From Parelaphostrongylus tenuis (Eukaryota > Nematoda > Chromadorea > Rhabditida > Metastrongylidae), in contig JAHQIW010003624.1 in NCBI GenBank assembly GCA_019055375.1, positions 1 through 64,000 on the forward strand: a stretch of 64,000 nt of DNA, given 5' to 3'. Under the pieces are notes generated by a model that searched no databases, was not told the origin of the DNA, and saw nothing but the letters and a program-made list of their open reading frames with translations. Within the stretch, counting starts at the first letter, position 1; each line of letters starts with the position of its first letter. Of this stretch, positions 1 through 12,116 are shown piece by piece. Both the position numbers and the translations under genes were made by a program.

Positions 1-1130
1 AGTGCTAAACAATGTTAATGAGTAGGATAATGAAATAAATAAAATAAGTAAATAAAATGGAAAATACATAAATAAATACAACGACGTCAAATACAGAGTA
101 ATTTGGATGAATAATGAAACATTTGAATGTTGTTTCATATCACTGGCAGATGTATAAGCTGAGAAAGGTTGCTTGAATAGGATTTCCTTGAAAAAATTCG
201 CAAAACATACAGCTTACGTTGTCATTTTTCTTGAATTCCTCTGACCAAGTAAAGCACCTCGCTTTTGCGATCATCTTATTAGGAATCAAAAGGATGTGAT
301 AGATTAATCGGCAAAATTTTGAATGCTCATTGCAGCTCTTGTATTACAAAATCGTTTTCATGACATTTTGAGGAGCTTGACATAAGCTCTAGCACCACAC
401 GGAAGAGCATCGATGAAGGCACGGAGTAAATTTCTCATCACAAAATACTCGCATCGCTATTGTTTGTGCGGTAAGAGCCACAGCTCAAGACTTTACACGA
501 CCATCGCTTTCATATATATAAAGGTCGCCACCCACACATCTTATTTCCCCCCACTTTATCACTTTTATTCAATGAACTATTGTGAACAGTTTTTGCGTGA
601 AATTCTCTAAGCTTCAAGCGATTTTTGAAACCCCTATTTTTTAGAAAGCCGGAGTGTTGTTCAAGCGGTCATTCTCTCCGAATGTTTACGACTTTTGCTG
701 TTTTGAAAACTGGTATATTGAATGAGGAACCTTCCAAAAAATTGCACGTTGCTATCAAAAGTTCATGTTTGTGTGATATCTTAAACATTCTCAAATATTA
801 GGTTCAATTTTCTGAGCGGAATCCCACCCTCAATTTTAATTATAATATCTCGTCATTCGAACAAAACGAAGATTATCCATAATGAAGTCAAATCGGCTTT
901 CATTCAACCTCACTACAGTGCAGAAATCAATGTAATATGTTATTTCGCACTCCACGCAAGGCTCTCATACAGCTTACCAGCTAATAATTTGACCCCGTCT
1001 CTCTCCACTCCAGTTCGAGTCAGTTATTCACAGCAGCTCATTTTTATCATATCTTCTGAGTCTTGGCGGAAAAAGCCCTTGAGAGTGGATTATTGTTCAA
1101 ATGAAAATGATGCAGGGTAATCCGAATTTT
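1..1130. other. AT-rich stretch, no gene seen
   Basis: No recognisable gene, transposon domain or tRNA-like promoter. The only open frame over 60 codons (413-610) has no recognisable motif and looks like chance. Confidence 0.6.
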
Positions 1131-1675
1131 CAATATTGAGAACTTGAGCCAATGGAGAGTTCTGACGCTCCCACACCTCAGAAATCCCTTTGAGGACCAC
1201 GGTTGATAAAGCAGACGCGGCGCCCTCGCTTGACAGCAGTACGCCGCAACGCGTCCTTTCACAACCATATTATGTATAGTTGATTCGATAGCATGCCGAA
1301 AGCAGATCAAGGTAGCAGAGGAGAGACCCAAAAAAGGTGCTCATCCTCTGAACTTTTCAGGACTCAGAAGAAAGCGATGAAACTGCCAGGTGATCGAATA
1401 AAATCGATAGAAGTATCTCATTTTGCAGCTTCTTTTAGCAGTGATATGATGCTACAACCGCATATTCAGCGATGTTGGGTGAGCACAACTTTGAACTTCG
1501 GTAGGGAGTTCAACCTCGCCTCAGCCTTTCTGAAGGCACGTGCTAGGCACTGCACAGTCTGTGCATTTGTTTCTGCTATCACTCTTTGGACCACGAGAGA
1601 GAAGTTGCTATGTCATTGGGCTAGTCAGCTGGTGTTGTGGGCTGAAAACGGAGAAGAAGGTTGCAATAGGAATAG

Positions 1676-1758
1676 GAGCAGCTGCCAGAGCAACAAAGAT
1701 CGCGATCATCAAGCGCGAAGAACCCATATTGCTCACGCGCTTGATGATTCAATCCCAC
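1676..1758 (+). repeat. Degraded tRNA-like module inside the composite repeat
   Basis: A box-B-like TGATTCAATCCC lies about 60 bases after a decayed box-A region (GAGCAGCTGCCAGAG). In the partner copy at 14827-14912 (minus strand) the same place reads GGTGGTGCAGTGGCAGAG and TGGTTCTATCCC, much closer to a pol III internal promoter. The comparison shows that the module was once a tRNA-derived head. Confidence 0.5.
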
Positions 1759-2129
1759 TACAGGTAGACCGAAACGCCACACGACCACTCCGAAGGGCGG
1801 AGAGAAATTTTAACTAACAGCGACTTGTCTGTTACAAGGTTACTCCCTATGATCCATGTGATCTAGGCGCCGGCTGTCTCGTTTGGAGAAAAATCTTAAT
1901 CTCTAAGGGAAGTAGTATTTGGCCACCATCCACGTAGAATTCATAGGAAACAAAAGAGAAAAAGTCCTTAGGCAAGAGACGCATCAGCATAAAAAGAGAA
2001 TAAGTATAAAGATCGTCGCGATAATGAGAGCGAAGAGATGTGAATCGATGTTGAGAATTGATAAGCGGATCGTCAAAATGAGGGATCCTTCAAGACAAAA
2101 AGAGCGTCCGACTCATTGTGTATTGAAAG

Positions 2130-2222
2130 TCAAATTAAGGAAGAGGGAAAAAGAGAGAAAGGAAAAGGAAAAGACAAGGAAAAAAAAAAAGCAAAAAGAA
2201 AGAAAAGAAAAGAGGAGGGAGG
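2130..2222. repeat. Purine-rich low-complexity tract
   Basis: The + strand is almost wholly A and G (repeated AAAGAG/GGAAAAG). It produces a Lys/Arg/Glu-rich translation that should not be taken as protein evidence. The inverted partner has the matching pyrimidine tract near 14395-14460. Confidence 0.85.
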
Positions 2223-2689
2223 GCTTTGATTACCGAAAACGAGCGACGGGCCCATAAAAGACGCTCACACGCGGATTTCCGGGAAGCAACTCTGCTCAAA
2301 ATCGAAAACAGTGAAGTGACGCGCCGATTCGATCTACACTCGGCGCCGTGGTGGCAAATGGTAAATTGATCTACCTGTGATATAGACTTTAGGTTCGGTT
2401 GGTTGGATGTAAACGTTCTCTTTAGGTCAGCCAAGCAACAGTAATCTCTAGAGCGGTTTTGAGGCTGAGCAACGTCACAGCCATCTCCTTTTCAGATAGA
2501 CTCAGATACACGAGTAAATTCTCGCGTTTCACATGGAATGGGGATATCAACCCTTAAGCGGAGAGATATTTTTTTAGAAGGCTCAGAGCCTGCGGAAGAA
2601 AACAACACTTTTCGGCTTAAATCATTATGTCTCTACTGACAGTGAACGTCCTTCCTTTTTTATTATTTTATACCTATTGAACATCCCTT

Positions 2690-4000
2690 TGGGGGTAACG
2701 AAGGTCAATTTGACCCCAGATGTGAGCTCTCTCCGGGCCGCCTGCCGAAGATTGGTGCTTACAAATAATAGGGTTGATTGAGTTTTTCGAAGGGAACATT
2801 AACTTAAAAGAATGCTAGTACCTATTGGGCTTTTGGTATGGATAAATTTCAACATGATTAACTCTAATACTTCCCTAAAACTTGCTTTTTAAGGGAAGAA
2901 ATCATATCCCTGCAAAAACTATATTTATGCAGCTTTATTGAACACTTTTTTTATATTCTCAATGCTTTTGTAGCTAATCGATAGCTTCGAGAATATTGAT
3001 AATAAGTTTATTGTATAAATAGGATTCCATAGAACGTTTTACTAGTAAATATAAGATTACCATTTTGGAATCGCAGTCCACTTTTCTCAAATCTTAGCGG
3101 ATATTTTGCGATTAATGTAATAATATCTCGATTCTCACAATCTTTCTGCTGGGAAAAACTTGAAGTATTCTGTGAAATTATTTTTGCAAATGTAATCCTA
3201 GGAGAATAATATCAAACTGTTCTAAAATTGCTAACTTTCAAAACAATATCTGTTTTCATGCAGTCGTATGTCAAGAGTTGCACTCGTGAACCCCTGATTT
3301 TTTTCTAGTGAGGACCTGTTCTACTCAGTTTATCAGTAAACATTCGATAGCTAAGAACAAGTGAATTTAAGCGGTTTTTGTTCGTTTCTTGCATAGGTTG
3401 TTTTTTGCGCTGCAACAGTTTGGCATAAAATTTTTGCTGCACTTCTAGGGATTTCCTGCCGGATGAAGTCTTTTTTATAAGCAAGCATTAAGCAATCGAT
3501 AACGCAAATCTCAGAAACGTAATTACATATTGGAGATGACTCCTTTCAGAGCTGTAACGAGCCAAAAGAGGAGTGGGTTTCGCACTTCAAAGTATGAGAT
3601 TTTGCGACATCGGCCCCAAGCCATTGCGCTTTTTGTGACACATCGATCAATTCCGAAACGTAACCTTCCTTTCCCTGTTAGAGTATAAAGAAGTTCTTCT
3701 CAAAAAACAAAAACTACTCTGGAAAATCATCGTGATTCAGGGTTATCGAACACTTATTGAAAGTATGATGCAAAAGCTTTGCTTAATGAAAAATGCCTTG
3801 GAGTGCGAAAAGTTTTTTTCAATTTTGCTTATTAGAGCGCATTAGGGATGCAATTTTAAAAATTAAATCAAGTTTATCGAGAATTCAGTTATCAAAGGGT
3901 TATTGGAGATCTCTAAAAATTTAGAAAATGTGTTTTAACTAGAGGGTTAAAACAGGATACGGATGCCGAAAAAAGATTCAAGTTGTACAAATATTATTTC
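2690..4000. repeat. Old direct duplication, copy A (pairs with 5240-6600)
   Basis: The order of landmarks matches 5240-6600. These are GAAGATTGGTG near 2750, a segment around CTTTTGTAGCTAATCGATAGCTTC (2966-2989), a GCGCTGCAACAG string near 3407, a GACGAAGTC-like stretch, a TTGCGACATCGGCCCCAAGCCAT string near 3602, and AACAGGATACGGAT near 3951. The copies are strongly diverged with many small indels. No coding potential is visible, and the origin is unknown. Confidence 0.6.
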
Positions 4001-5189
4001 TTCTTGCCTTCGAATATTACAGAGCTCTAGCAGTTTGAACTCAAGAGAAACAAAATTGTTATTGTAAGTATATTTTTACGAATGTACAAATTATACCAGA
4101 ATGTGCAAAATGAAGACTGTTTGACCAGTGTTTGATTTTTGAATGGATATTCGGCTCCATGTTGACACAAGTACTTGAATGTTGAGTAAAATTTTAGCAA
4201 TATTCAACATTCATGGAATATTGGCTGCAAAAGCATTCAATTTTTCAAAACAACGTGGAAGAGAGTTTTCTCATAGGTTTTGCGTTTATATTGGGAAGTT
4301 ATGGTGTCCTAAGACAGCTGAGGATTCCTTTCACTAAAATTACATTTATGGAAGTCCTTCCAATAATAATCAACCAGTCCCTTTTTTTCATGATGTTTCC
4401 TTAGAATAAAATCCTACGATATAAGTATCAATGATTCCGTTGCAAATCAAAGAGGACAGGCTAAGTGTTGAGAAAGCAAAAACGCTACAATCTTTTTGCT
4501 AATGGCACAAGCATTGTCTTTTCTGAAACCTAAGCATGGTACTCGGGATCTCCATTTTTTAACAATCGAATAACTATTAGTTTAGTGGAATAGCTCTTCC
4601 TTAGAAAAAACCAAATTTACGAGCGTATTTCCTTAATTGCGATTACGTGCGACCGAATTAGTACTCAAGAGTTAGAGCTTTCCAGACACTTAGGTCTTAT
4701 TTTATTAAGCATGTGCTTACAAAAGTCCTGTCTTCAATAATACAACTTTTTCTCAGCAGCAGAGTCTTCTAAGTATCAAAAATTTTTGCTATACAAGTTT
4801 AAGAAATCCGTCCTCAAGCGGAAAAAACGAATTGCGATTGCAAAACGCTTTTTTTTACTAGAAGAACGTGTTGTGAAAATCATTCGACGCAACAAGCTTA
4901 ATATGAAAGTTGGATTTTTCAAAGGTATTGATAGACTGAGGAGAAACATCCCAGAATAAAAAAAAGTGTTCATTAGCAGTCTTCCATAACCTTTCGCGCA
5001 AGAATTTGGTTTTCCCTTTCAGAATTTTAGAAAGCGCAGGCTTTAATTTTGCTATATATATTCGACAGAAGTCTCCTCAGTGATATTCTATTCTTTATTG
5101 AGGTATATATATATATATAGTTGAAAGTAGATTAGAACGAATTTCTATTGAGGCACGCACCAATTTTCGTAGCCGCCTAAACAGGGTGC

Positions 5190-5259
5190 CCAGCTGAGGG
5201 TCAAATTGATTTTTGTTACCCCCATAGGGATATATATCCTCATTATAACCCTCAGCTGG
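5190..5259. repeat. 12-bp perfect inverted repeat (hairpin)
   Basis: CCAGCTGAGGGT at 5190-5201 is the exact reverse complement of ACCCTCAGCTGG at 5248-5259, with a 46-base loop. Weaker complementarity (CGTAGCCGC against GCGCTTACG) continues outward. It sits at the start of direct-copy B and could be a small inverted-repeat element or its scar. Confidence 0.6.
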
Positions 5260-6600
5260 ATGCGCTTACGAAGATTGGTGAGTACTCTAACAGAAATTCC
5301 GGTTGATTCAGTTCTTAAAGAAACATTATGAACGAAAAACGTTAAAATATGAATTATGGGACCCCTGTATGGATATTGTCAACAAGATTAACGGTAATGC
5401 TTTTCCAAAGTCTTGCCTTTTTCAGAAGGAAAAAGACCATATTCTTTGCTGAAAACAATGTATTTACAGATATCATTTGACGCCACCTCTCATCTTCTCA
5501 TTGCTTCTGTAGTTAATCGGTAGCTTCAAAAAACTTAATTCTCGTTGTGTGAAAAAATTTTCTATAGTACCTTTCCTAATGAAAAAGGATTACGTTTTCC
5601 CTTTCGCAGTCCATTATTTTTTCATTCATAGCGGTTTTTGGTAGTATACAGTAGTATTTCGACTTGCATAAACTTTTTTGCTAAAAACAATCTCAATTAT
5701 CATTGAACAGAACTTTTGTAAACGTACAGCTAAAAGATTAACGCCTGGCGGTCCTAAAAATTCTTACTTTTACAAACAATCTATGTTGCATGCAGGAGCA
5801 TTCTCACAGAATTACACTAGTAAGCTCTTAGTTTTCTTCAGAAGAGACCTGCCTGCTGCAGTAGAATATCATTATTCATTCGATAGTTGAATTTAAGTGA
5901 ATTTGGATAGTGTAATTTAAATTTATTCATAAATTGTTTGTTTTTTTGAGCTGCAGTAGTAAACTATAAAATTTTGTTCTACATCCAAGGATCTCTCGCT
6001 GGAGGAATGTTTTTATTAGCAGTCAATGACCATTCGATGACGCAAACCTCAAAGAACTTAAGGAGGATTGGTATTAGTTTTGGAGAGCACTCCTCTTGGC
6101 GCTGTAACACGTAAAAGAAGAGTGGGTATTGCACCTCCAAGGGATGGGATTTTCGCGACAGCCGACCCAAGCCATAGTGCTTTTTTCAACTTATTGATCA
6201 ACTGCAAAGCGTTATTTTCTTTTCATTGCTAGAGTATATCAAAGTGTTCTTCTCGAAAGTAGGAGTAGCCGAGATAATCGAAGAGGGTATCGAACAATTA
6301 TTGGAAATCTAAACGAAAAATCGTTGTCCAGCAAGAAATGCTTGAATGTGAAAGATATTTTTGATTATAGTCCTTGAGGACTCTCCCTATATCAAAGGAA
6401 TCATCCTGAAGGTAAAGTATACCCCTTGAATTTTCCAAGAGTTTAACCATAAAAACGGCTATGAGAGCCCTTCAAAAAATCTGAAAAAACGCGTCTTTCC
6501 AAGTGGTCAAAACAGGATACGGATATCGGAAGAGATTCAAGTTTGCAAACCTAATATTCTTTTTGACTGACTACAGCGCTCTTTAAAGAGTGTCTTTCAA
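5240..6600. repeat. Old direct duplication, copy B (pairs with 2690-4000)
   Basis: It shares ordered landmarks with copy A: GAAGATTGGTG near 5271, GCTTCTGTAGTTAATCGG near 5504, a GAGCTGCAGTAG string near 5949, TTTTCGCGACAGCCGACCCA near 6150, and AACAGGATACGGAT near 6510. The same kind of text (GCTGTAACAG, ATTCAAGCATT, CAAATCTCAG) recurs near 39410-39560 and 40130-40260. The unit is therefore part of a wider dispersed family. Confidence 0.6.
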
Positions 6601-6699
6601 AAATCTAGACACTGATAAAATTGCTTAATATTTGTCTGATCTAACAAGTATTGATTACTTACTAAAAAACAATTTTTACAAGGAAAGTGATTGAATTGT

Positions 6700-7540
6700 G
6701 AAACAAAATGCTTTCTCGACTGTTACCAAAGCCAAAGCAGATACTACCTTAAAGCAAACAGAATTCTCCTCTAGGAATTCACTTGATTTAAGCTATCAAA
6801 TATTTGCCAAAGAGGTTTACAAGCCTTAAAAGATAACGCTTCAATCCATAGAGCTCAGGGTGGAGGTAACAGAGAAGAACCATATTCCTCCATTCTCTCA
6901 TCACATACAACTAGCTATGAAATAAAGAGTTCGGACCAAAATTGCGCTTTGACTAAAAAATTTAATCCTGAAAATGCACTAATAATCGAAAAAAGTAGTC
7001 AGAATAATTGATGAAAGTGGGATTTGCGCTGTGTGGAATAAGCGCATTGTTTTTTATTAATTACACACTGTCCTCCAATTTTTCAAAACAGTATGATGAA
7101 TTTTGTGTACTTTGTGCATTAAAGAATAAAAAAACTGAAAGAAATAGAAAGGCGAATCTGATTGAAATGTGGTGGTGGATAATTATGAATAAAATATCAT
7201 AGAAAATTTCGTAAAGGCTCCAAATATAGCCAATTTTTATTACTTTTTTTAGACTATTACAGGCGTTTGGCTTTACCTCTTGTGAAAGTGTTGCACTCGT
7301 AAATGGAGTTAATTACGAGTAATTACGTTTATTATAATAGAAAAATCTATGGCTCTATTCTTATCTATTTGACTATTTGCTAACACAAAAAATCCCAGGT
7401 AATAACGACAAAAAAAGTACAAAATTATGTTAGAAAGGTTATCACACTAGCATTTAGAGCGCGCCGGTGGCCTCTCTTCGTAGCCGCCCATCCGAACGCC
7501 CACCAACCGAAAATGGTTGGCCGTTCGCAAAAGGAATATA
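6700..7540. other. AT-rich stretch, no gene seen
   Basis: No family recognised. The open frame at 7008-7202 has no recognisable motif. Confidence 0.5.
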
Positions 7541-7554
7541 TAAATGATCTATAT

Positions 7555-7622
7555 TAATATGTACATATACGTATATACATATACGTACATAATACAATAC
7601 GTATATATGCATAATATATCGC
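7555..7622. repeat. Alternating TA/TACG simple-sequence stretch
   Basis: Repeated TATACATATACGTA-like words form an alternating purine-pyrimidine tract. Confidence 0.8.
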
Positions 7623-7711
7623 AACTTTTTACCAGTTCTCGTTGTAATCTTTCATTTGAGAACTAATGCATTCCAGACATATTGCACAATCACATGACCA
7701 TAATATACAGG

Positions 7712-8470
7712 GTGCGAGGAAAGTTCTCTCAGTTTTTTTCTATTAATTGGAGGATTGACTAGTTTATTAGTATAGCAACTCTAATAATAAGCAAGAAATC
7801 TTACCTGGCAAGATATTTTATTCCTTCCATAAGGTCTATTTGTTAAAAAGTTTATAAAAAATTTGCAAAATTGCCCCCTTAAACTCTGTATAATTACGAG
7901 GTCGCTTTCACCAACTTCCAGCGATGCTCGCACACGTTTCCACCGTCATTTCGTCTCAGACACGTGTCATAGTTGTTTAGGCGCTTCAGCGGTAGTACAG
8001 AGAGTAGCCAAAACTTCTTCCTCCATTTATAGAGAGGCGTAATCCATGAATTTAGATCCGGCGAGTTTGACGGACAAACGTTCTTGCACTAAAGTCTGGA
8101 AACACTTTTTGACAAATGACTGTCGTTTGGACAGGCCGAGTGTGGATGACTCCAGGCGTGCTGAGGCGTAAATCTGTTGGTGTTCAAAAGTGTTGAGTAG
8201 TCCCAAGGCTACAATACGTCCCGTGAAATTTACTGATTCTTTGTGATTATGAGGGAACCAAATAATAAACAGATCCTTTTTTGCTGAAGAGAACATTTTC
8301 ATAGAAGTGTTAACAACCATTCGACAGCAGAGAATTGAGGATACAGCCGCGCATTGGCGGATTTTCAAAACAGCTCTTGATAAACGATGCTAGCATGGAG
8401 ATCAAAAACTATGTTCCACCCTCTGCTTTCGCCTCCAATTTTTATCGCGTCGTATAATTTGCTGAAAGCC
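7712..8470. other. Unclassified stretch, possible decayed DNA transposon
   Basis: It opens with GGGTGCGAGGAAAGTTCTCT, which resembles mariner-type terminal repeats, but I found no matching inverted end. A minus-strand frame (8027-8368, 113 codons) holds no motif I can assign. It is left unclassified. Confidence 0.2.
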
Positions 8471-9010
8471 TAAAAGCATACTAATTTATAGAGAAATTTT
8501 CGTGGTGTCTTGCTCAAATCATTTTTTCTAGAGGCTTCTTCAAAGCAGAGGAAAAATTTTTTATTGAATAACAAAATGTCGATCGTCCCACCTCACCCTT
8601 CCCTACCCGCCCTCTGCCATGGCCCTCGCCCTGCCGAATAGCCTGTAAATAACGTTACAGATAATAAAACTAGATCCTTCCTTTCCCTGCTAAACCGTAT
8701 TGCAGCAAATAAACACATCGCTAGAATCAGAAAACATTATATTGCCAAATGATTATTAATAGTCTTAAGAAAGAGCTCTGTCCGATGACCTTCAACGCAC
8801 AAATTAAAAACCAGAGGAGGTTAAAATATCGGAAAGAGTTTTCAAAGAACCAAACAGATTCCTGAGTGTTTCCAAGTTCCGCTATATATTGAATACTAGC
8901 ACTCTGAGGAAAAAATTTTATGGAGCAAAATATGAGCGAGATAAAAGAAGAAAGCAGGTGGATATGCGAAACATGATTATCTATTTAATGTTACACCGTT
9001 ATGAATGCAT
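8470..9010. repeat. Dispersed repeat R, copy 1
   Basis: It aligns in order with 26850-27345. Shared marks are a CAAAGCAGAGGAAAAA-type string, ATTGAATAACAAAATGTC, GGCC..GCC..CCGAATA, CCTGTAAA.AA, and GAAAGCAGGTGGATATGCGAAACATGATT at the far end (the partner has GCTGGTGGTTGTGCGAAACATAATT). Further partial copies lie near 29575-29700 and 43580-43760. It is non-coding as far as I can see. Confidence 0.55.
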
Positions 9011-10147
9011 GTCTTAGAAAGCCGGCGATATGGTAAATAACCTTGAGTTCAGCTTGCGAGTGATCAAGGACGCGCCTAAGAATCGCTCTTCTCCAGCGGA
9101 TAGGATCGATTTTCGATTTGTTCTTGCCTAATCCTCTGCTGCTAGCAACTGGCAACGTGATTTTGACGTTATGCTGATAAGGGTCAAAGGCGTCTTTCCG
9201 GTCGTGCAAGTGCCTGCCGAGACTACCGCAAAAGGCTGGAAATGACAGCGGCCCATATTTTCTGCTCTGCGAGCCTTTGCTGACAAATCTTGTTTAGATG
9301 AAAACCGATCTTCGTTTTTGTAGAGTGGTTCAAATCCAAATATTTTTCTCTTCTGCAAAATGGCATATTCGAGGAAATCAGCACGAGTTATTAAACGTAC
9401 TATTCGGTGACCCTTCAAAAAACCGTGTCTCTTTCATCTTTTCGCCCAGAAAGTGGGCATGTAGGGTCTCGTAACTGCGCAGCTTCGGCTTATTTTTGTA
9501 ACGTTTTCGAAATCTACATTCGTTTGAACCCACAGCTTCTTTTGTTATTTTGTGCATCAAACGCTCCGGTATTTCGCCGAAACTGGCAACAAATCTTTTG
9601 AATGTTCTAAGCAAGTTAGACGATGTGGCAGGGCGATCTTTTGCGGAAGGCCCTCACTCTGCTGCTACGTTAGCCTTAGAACGTTTGACAGTTCTCTAAA
9701 CATTGCTGATTTGAAACCCATCCAAAATTTAACAATGCCGACCGTTTCATTCCTGTCTTGTACGGCTCAACCCGTTCTATTATGATTGATTTAAGTGATC
9801 CATAACTTGCAAAACGTGAAGAAAGACGAGTATATAAAACAGATCTAGATCAAAATTGAACACAAAATTTGATGTATTATTGGAATTGATAAAAAAGGAC
9901 ATCATATTAGTGCTGAAATTGACAAAGTATGAAGTTGACACATTTTTGTAGGGCGCATGCACTTCATACTGCTTCCGTCAAAATTAGTAAACTATTCCTT
10001 CAGGTATAGGCATTGTCACAATAAATCCAAGATTTGGCCTGTTAAAATGATTTCACTGTACATACTGTATTTTCCGCCAGCTTTACAATTATAAAAACGG
10101 ACTAGGAGCTGCGAATGTGAAAAAGATGATTAAGCCATGCAGTATAC
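9010..10147. other. Unclassified sequence with overlapping short frames
   Basis: Several 60-96 codon frames overlap on both strands between 8991 and 9785. None has a motif I recognise, and they overlap each other in different frames, so none is called. Confidence 0.4.
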
Positions 10148-10456
10148 GCGCATGTGGTGCAGTGGTTAGAGGTGTTCTGCGTCCCACACGAGGTTAATGG
10201 TTCGATCTCGCGCTCATAATTCACTAAGCCATTCATTTCCCCGCTGTCGTTTAATTTTACGAGGCTGGTCTCAGATTTGTCTGAGAGGAGAAACAGCACC
10301 GACTCGGTTCAGCGAAAGGCCATTGCGAGTCATCGTAAAGGCTAGATATGCATTCAATTACCTCAAGCGAAGTTAAAAAGTTGTTAGACGAATGCACGGC
10401 GCATCCCTCAGGAATTGATGAACGCCGAGAGCTTTATCCTTCACTTCTGATCCTTG
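10148..10456 (+). repeat. tRNA-derived SINE, family A, copy 1
   Basis: The 5' head carries a pol III type 2 internal promoter: box A in GTGGTGCAGTGGTTAGAGG and box B in ATGGTTCGATCTCGC. The body matches 23534-23837 along its full length (GCGAGTCAT, TGCATTCAATTACCTCAA, GGAATTGATGAACGCCGAGA). The 3' tail has CTTTATCCTT, the unit found repeated in the other copy. No protein is encoded. It is a non-autonomous element whose mobilising partner is likely a LINE, and the CTTTATC tail may help identify it. Confidence 0.88.
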
Positions 10457-11827
10457 CAGTTAAAAATTTGCTCACGTGGTACACTCGAAGAAAAGTATCT
10501 TTTAAAAGCAAGTGACGGACGAAAGCGCTCCCGATAGATTGTGGGCCTCCAGCATCAGTCGACGTGTTTTCAACTCCATTTTTTCCTAACAGCAAGGGTT
10601 CAGAACGGAGACATTCAGTATATCCATTGCAATATTGACGTCAAGATGCGAAACAGTATCCAAGCATTCTGGTGAGTATGACATAGGTGCGAAAGCATCG
10701 AAATTCCGATCGAAGGCTCAATCTAAATTGAACGGCAGCAGTTGAAGAGATTTAGGCCACTACCGCCGATTCCGATGTCAGTTACTCGCGCTACAGCAAA
10801 TTTCAAGGATGACGACATCGAATCACGCGATGTCAAACTCCGTTATGATACAAGAAAAAGATTGTGTCATTTGTGAATTCATTGTAAAATTCAGAGAATG
10901 CATGTGAACTTTGAAAAAACGTCGAGTTTTCTTGCAATCGTTTTAGCAAACATATTCACGAAATTTTCCTAGAAAAAAGCGAAAAGTCACGAAATTGGAA
11001 AAGTCATGCAGAAATGTCCCTCAAACTAAGATTTATCCCATCGTTGCAAATAGCCAAATGATAAAATGAGGCCCAAGTGAAAACGAGTATTACAATCAGT
11101 CCTGTCTGATAGCTCTCACAAGATTTTTACTTCTGATATTTACCTATGCTTCTATGAGCTAAACTCCAGTGTGGCTCATTTACAAATGTAGGCCTACACA
11201 GAGCAGCATTGCTTACATGTAAGTAAATGCTTGAGTAAAATTCTCTTTCTCAAATCCCTGTCACAAAAGTAACTATAAACGAGACTTACTAGATTTACAA
11301 GACAAAGATCTGACTGTGACTCTGCGAAGAGGCATGAGAGCCTTGAATCACTGTCACGCACAGCCACCTTGAACAACAAGGAAGGAATTAGGGAAGTCAT
11401 AAATGCAGAAGGTAAAGCAAAACACTATGCTAATTGATAAGTTCTCCAGAGCATTAGTTGAAAGTGAGTTTATTCACACGAATTCATGAGCCATACGCCA
11501 AATCATTTGTTTCGATTCACATAGGCTGCGTCGTTAATTGACGTTCCTTTCCAGAATTTTGTGTTTGAAACTCAAATGATTGAAAGCGCTAAAAAGCATA
11601 TCCAACGCATGAGTTGACCTGCCTTGAGACAGTACGCGTTAGATTTTACCACCATTGTGATTATTCATTGCTGCTACGTGCTTGAAAGCATCACTGGAGA
11701 ATCCACTTTTTTCTATGCACATTGTATCCCAGCAGTATTACTATTTAGTCAACTCGAAACGGGGCTCAAACAAAGCTGTTAATCCATCTTTTAAATATAC
11801 CTGTGAAAAACAAGTAGTAAGCAATAA
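10457..11827. other. No gene or repeat recognised
   Basis: I see no tRNA-like promoter, transposase or reverse transcriptase motif. Short frames at 11194-11400 and 11682-11999 are unsupported, and the latter runs into a SINE on the opposite strand. Confidence 0.4.
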
Positions 11828-11995
11828 TTCGACCTCAGACGGGGGAGATGAACTTGCGTTTTACCTATGCCGACGAGTGAACTACCACTACACGACCAAG
11901 GTCACCTCTTACTCACCACTCATTCTTCAGTGTCTCTGTATCTTAGCTATCAACCTATCAACAGGTCTGGTTGGGGAAAGCATTATCGTGGTGAA
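11828..11995 (-). repeat. tRNA-derived SINE, family C, copy 1
   Basis: On the minus strand, box A (GTGTAGTGGTAGTTCACTCG) is followed by GGCATAGGTAAAACGC and a box B in CAAGTTCATCTCCC. The same GGTAAAAC spacer and box B recur at 32325-32400. A second diverged copy follows 290 bases on (12117-12290), in the same orientation, so the two form a tandem pair. Confidence 0.7.
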
Positions 11996-12116
11996 ATAAA
12001 CCCAGTCAAATCGACAGCCATTGCATTTATATAAATATCAGAATTTTCATGTTTCTTCTAATATTTTGCAGTATTTGATATTTCAAATAATCCTAGGAGA
12101 ATTGAGCGGTAGGTAA

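Larger units (their letters stand above)
1140..2360 (+). repeat. 1.2 kb composite dispersed repeat, copy 1 (inverted partner at 14225-15440)
   Basis: The reverse complement of 14225-15440 aligns to this segment along its whole length at clearly diverged identity. Shared landmarks in order are a block ending in a CCTCAAAGGGAT-like string near 1190, an internal tRNA-like stretch near 1676-1758, a GAGATAGCCGGCGCC-like string near 1865-1885, a purine-rich Lys/Arg/Glu-coding tract (about 2130-2222), and an ACACTCGGCGC string near 2337. An open frame at 1919-2257 (112 codons, very rich in K, R and E) and a frame at 1293-1817 lie in it. Neither is intact in the other copy, so I do not call a gene. 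The family is unknown to me. It may be a non-autonomous element that captured a SINE head. Confidence 0.75.

Noticed and set aside
1919..2257. Lys/Arg/Glu-rich 112-codon frame as a nuclear protein
   Set aside because: It is generated largely by a purine tract, lies in a dispersed repeat, and the frame is not intact in the second copy.
7712..8400. Second mariner element
   Set aside because: The GAGGAAAGTTCTCT start resembles a terminal repeat, but there is no inverted partner and no transposase motif in the nearby frames.
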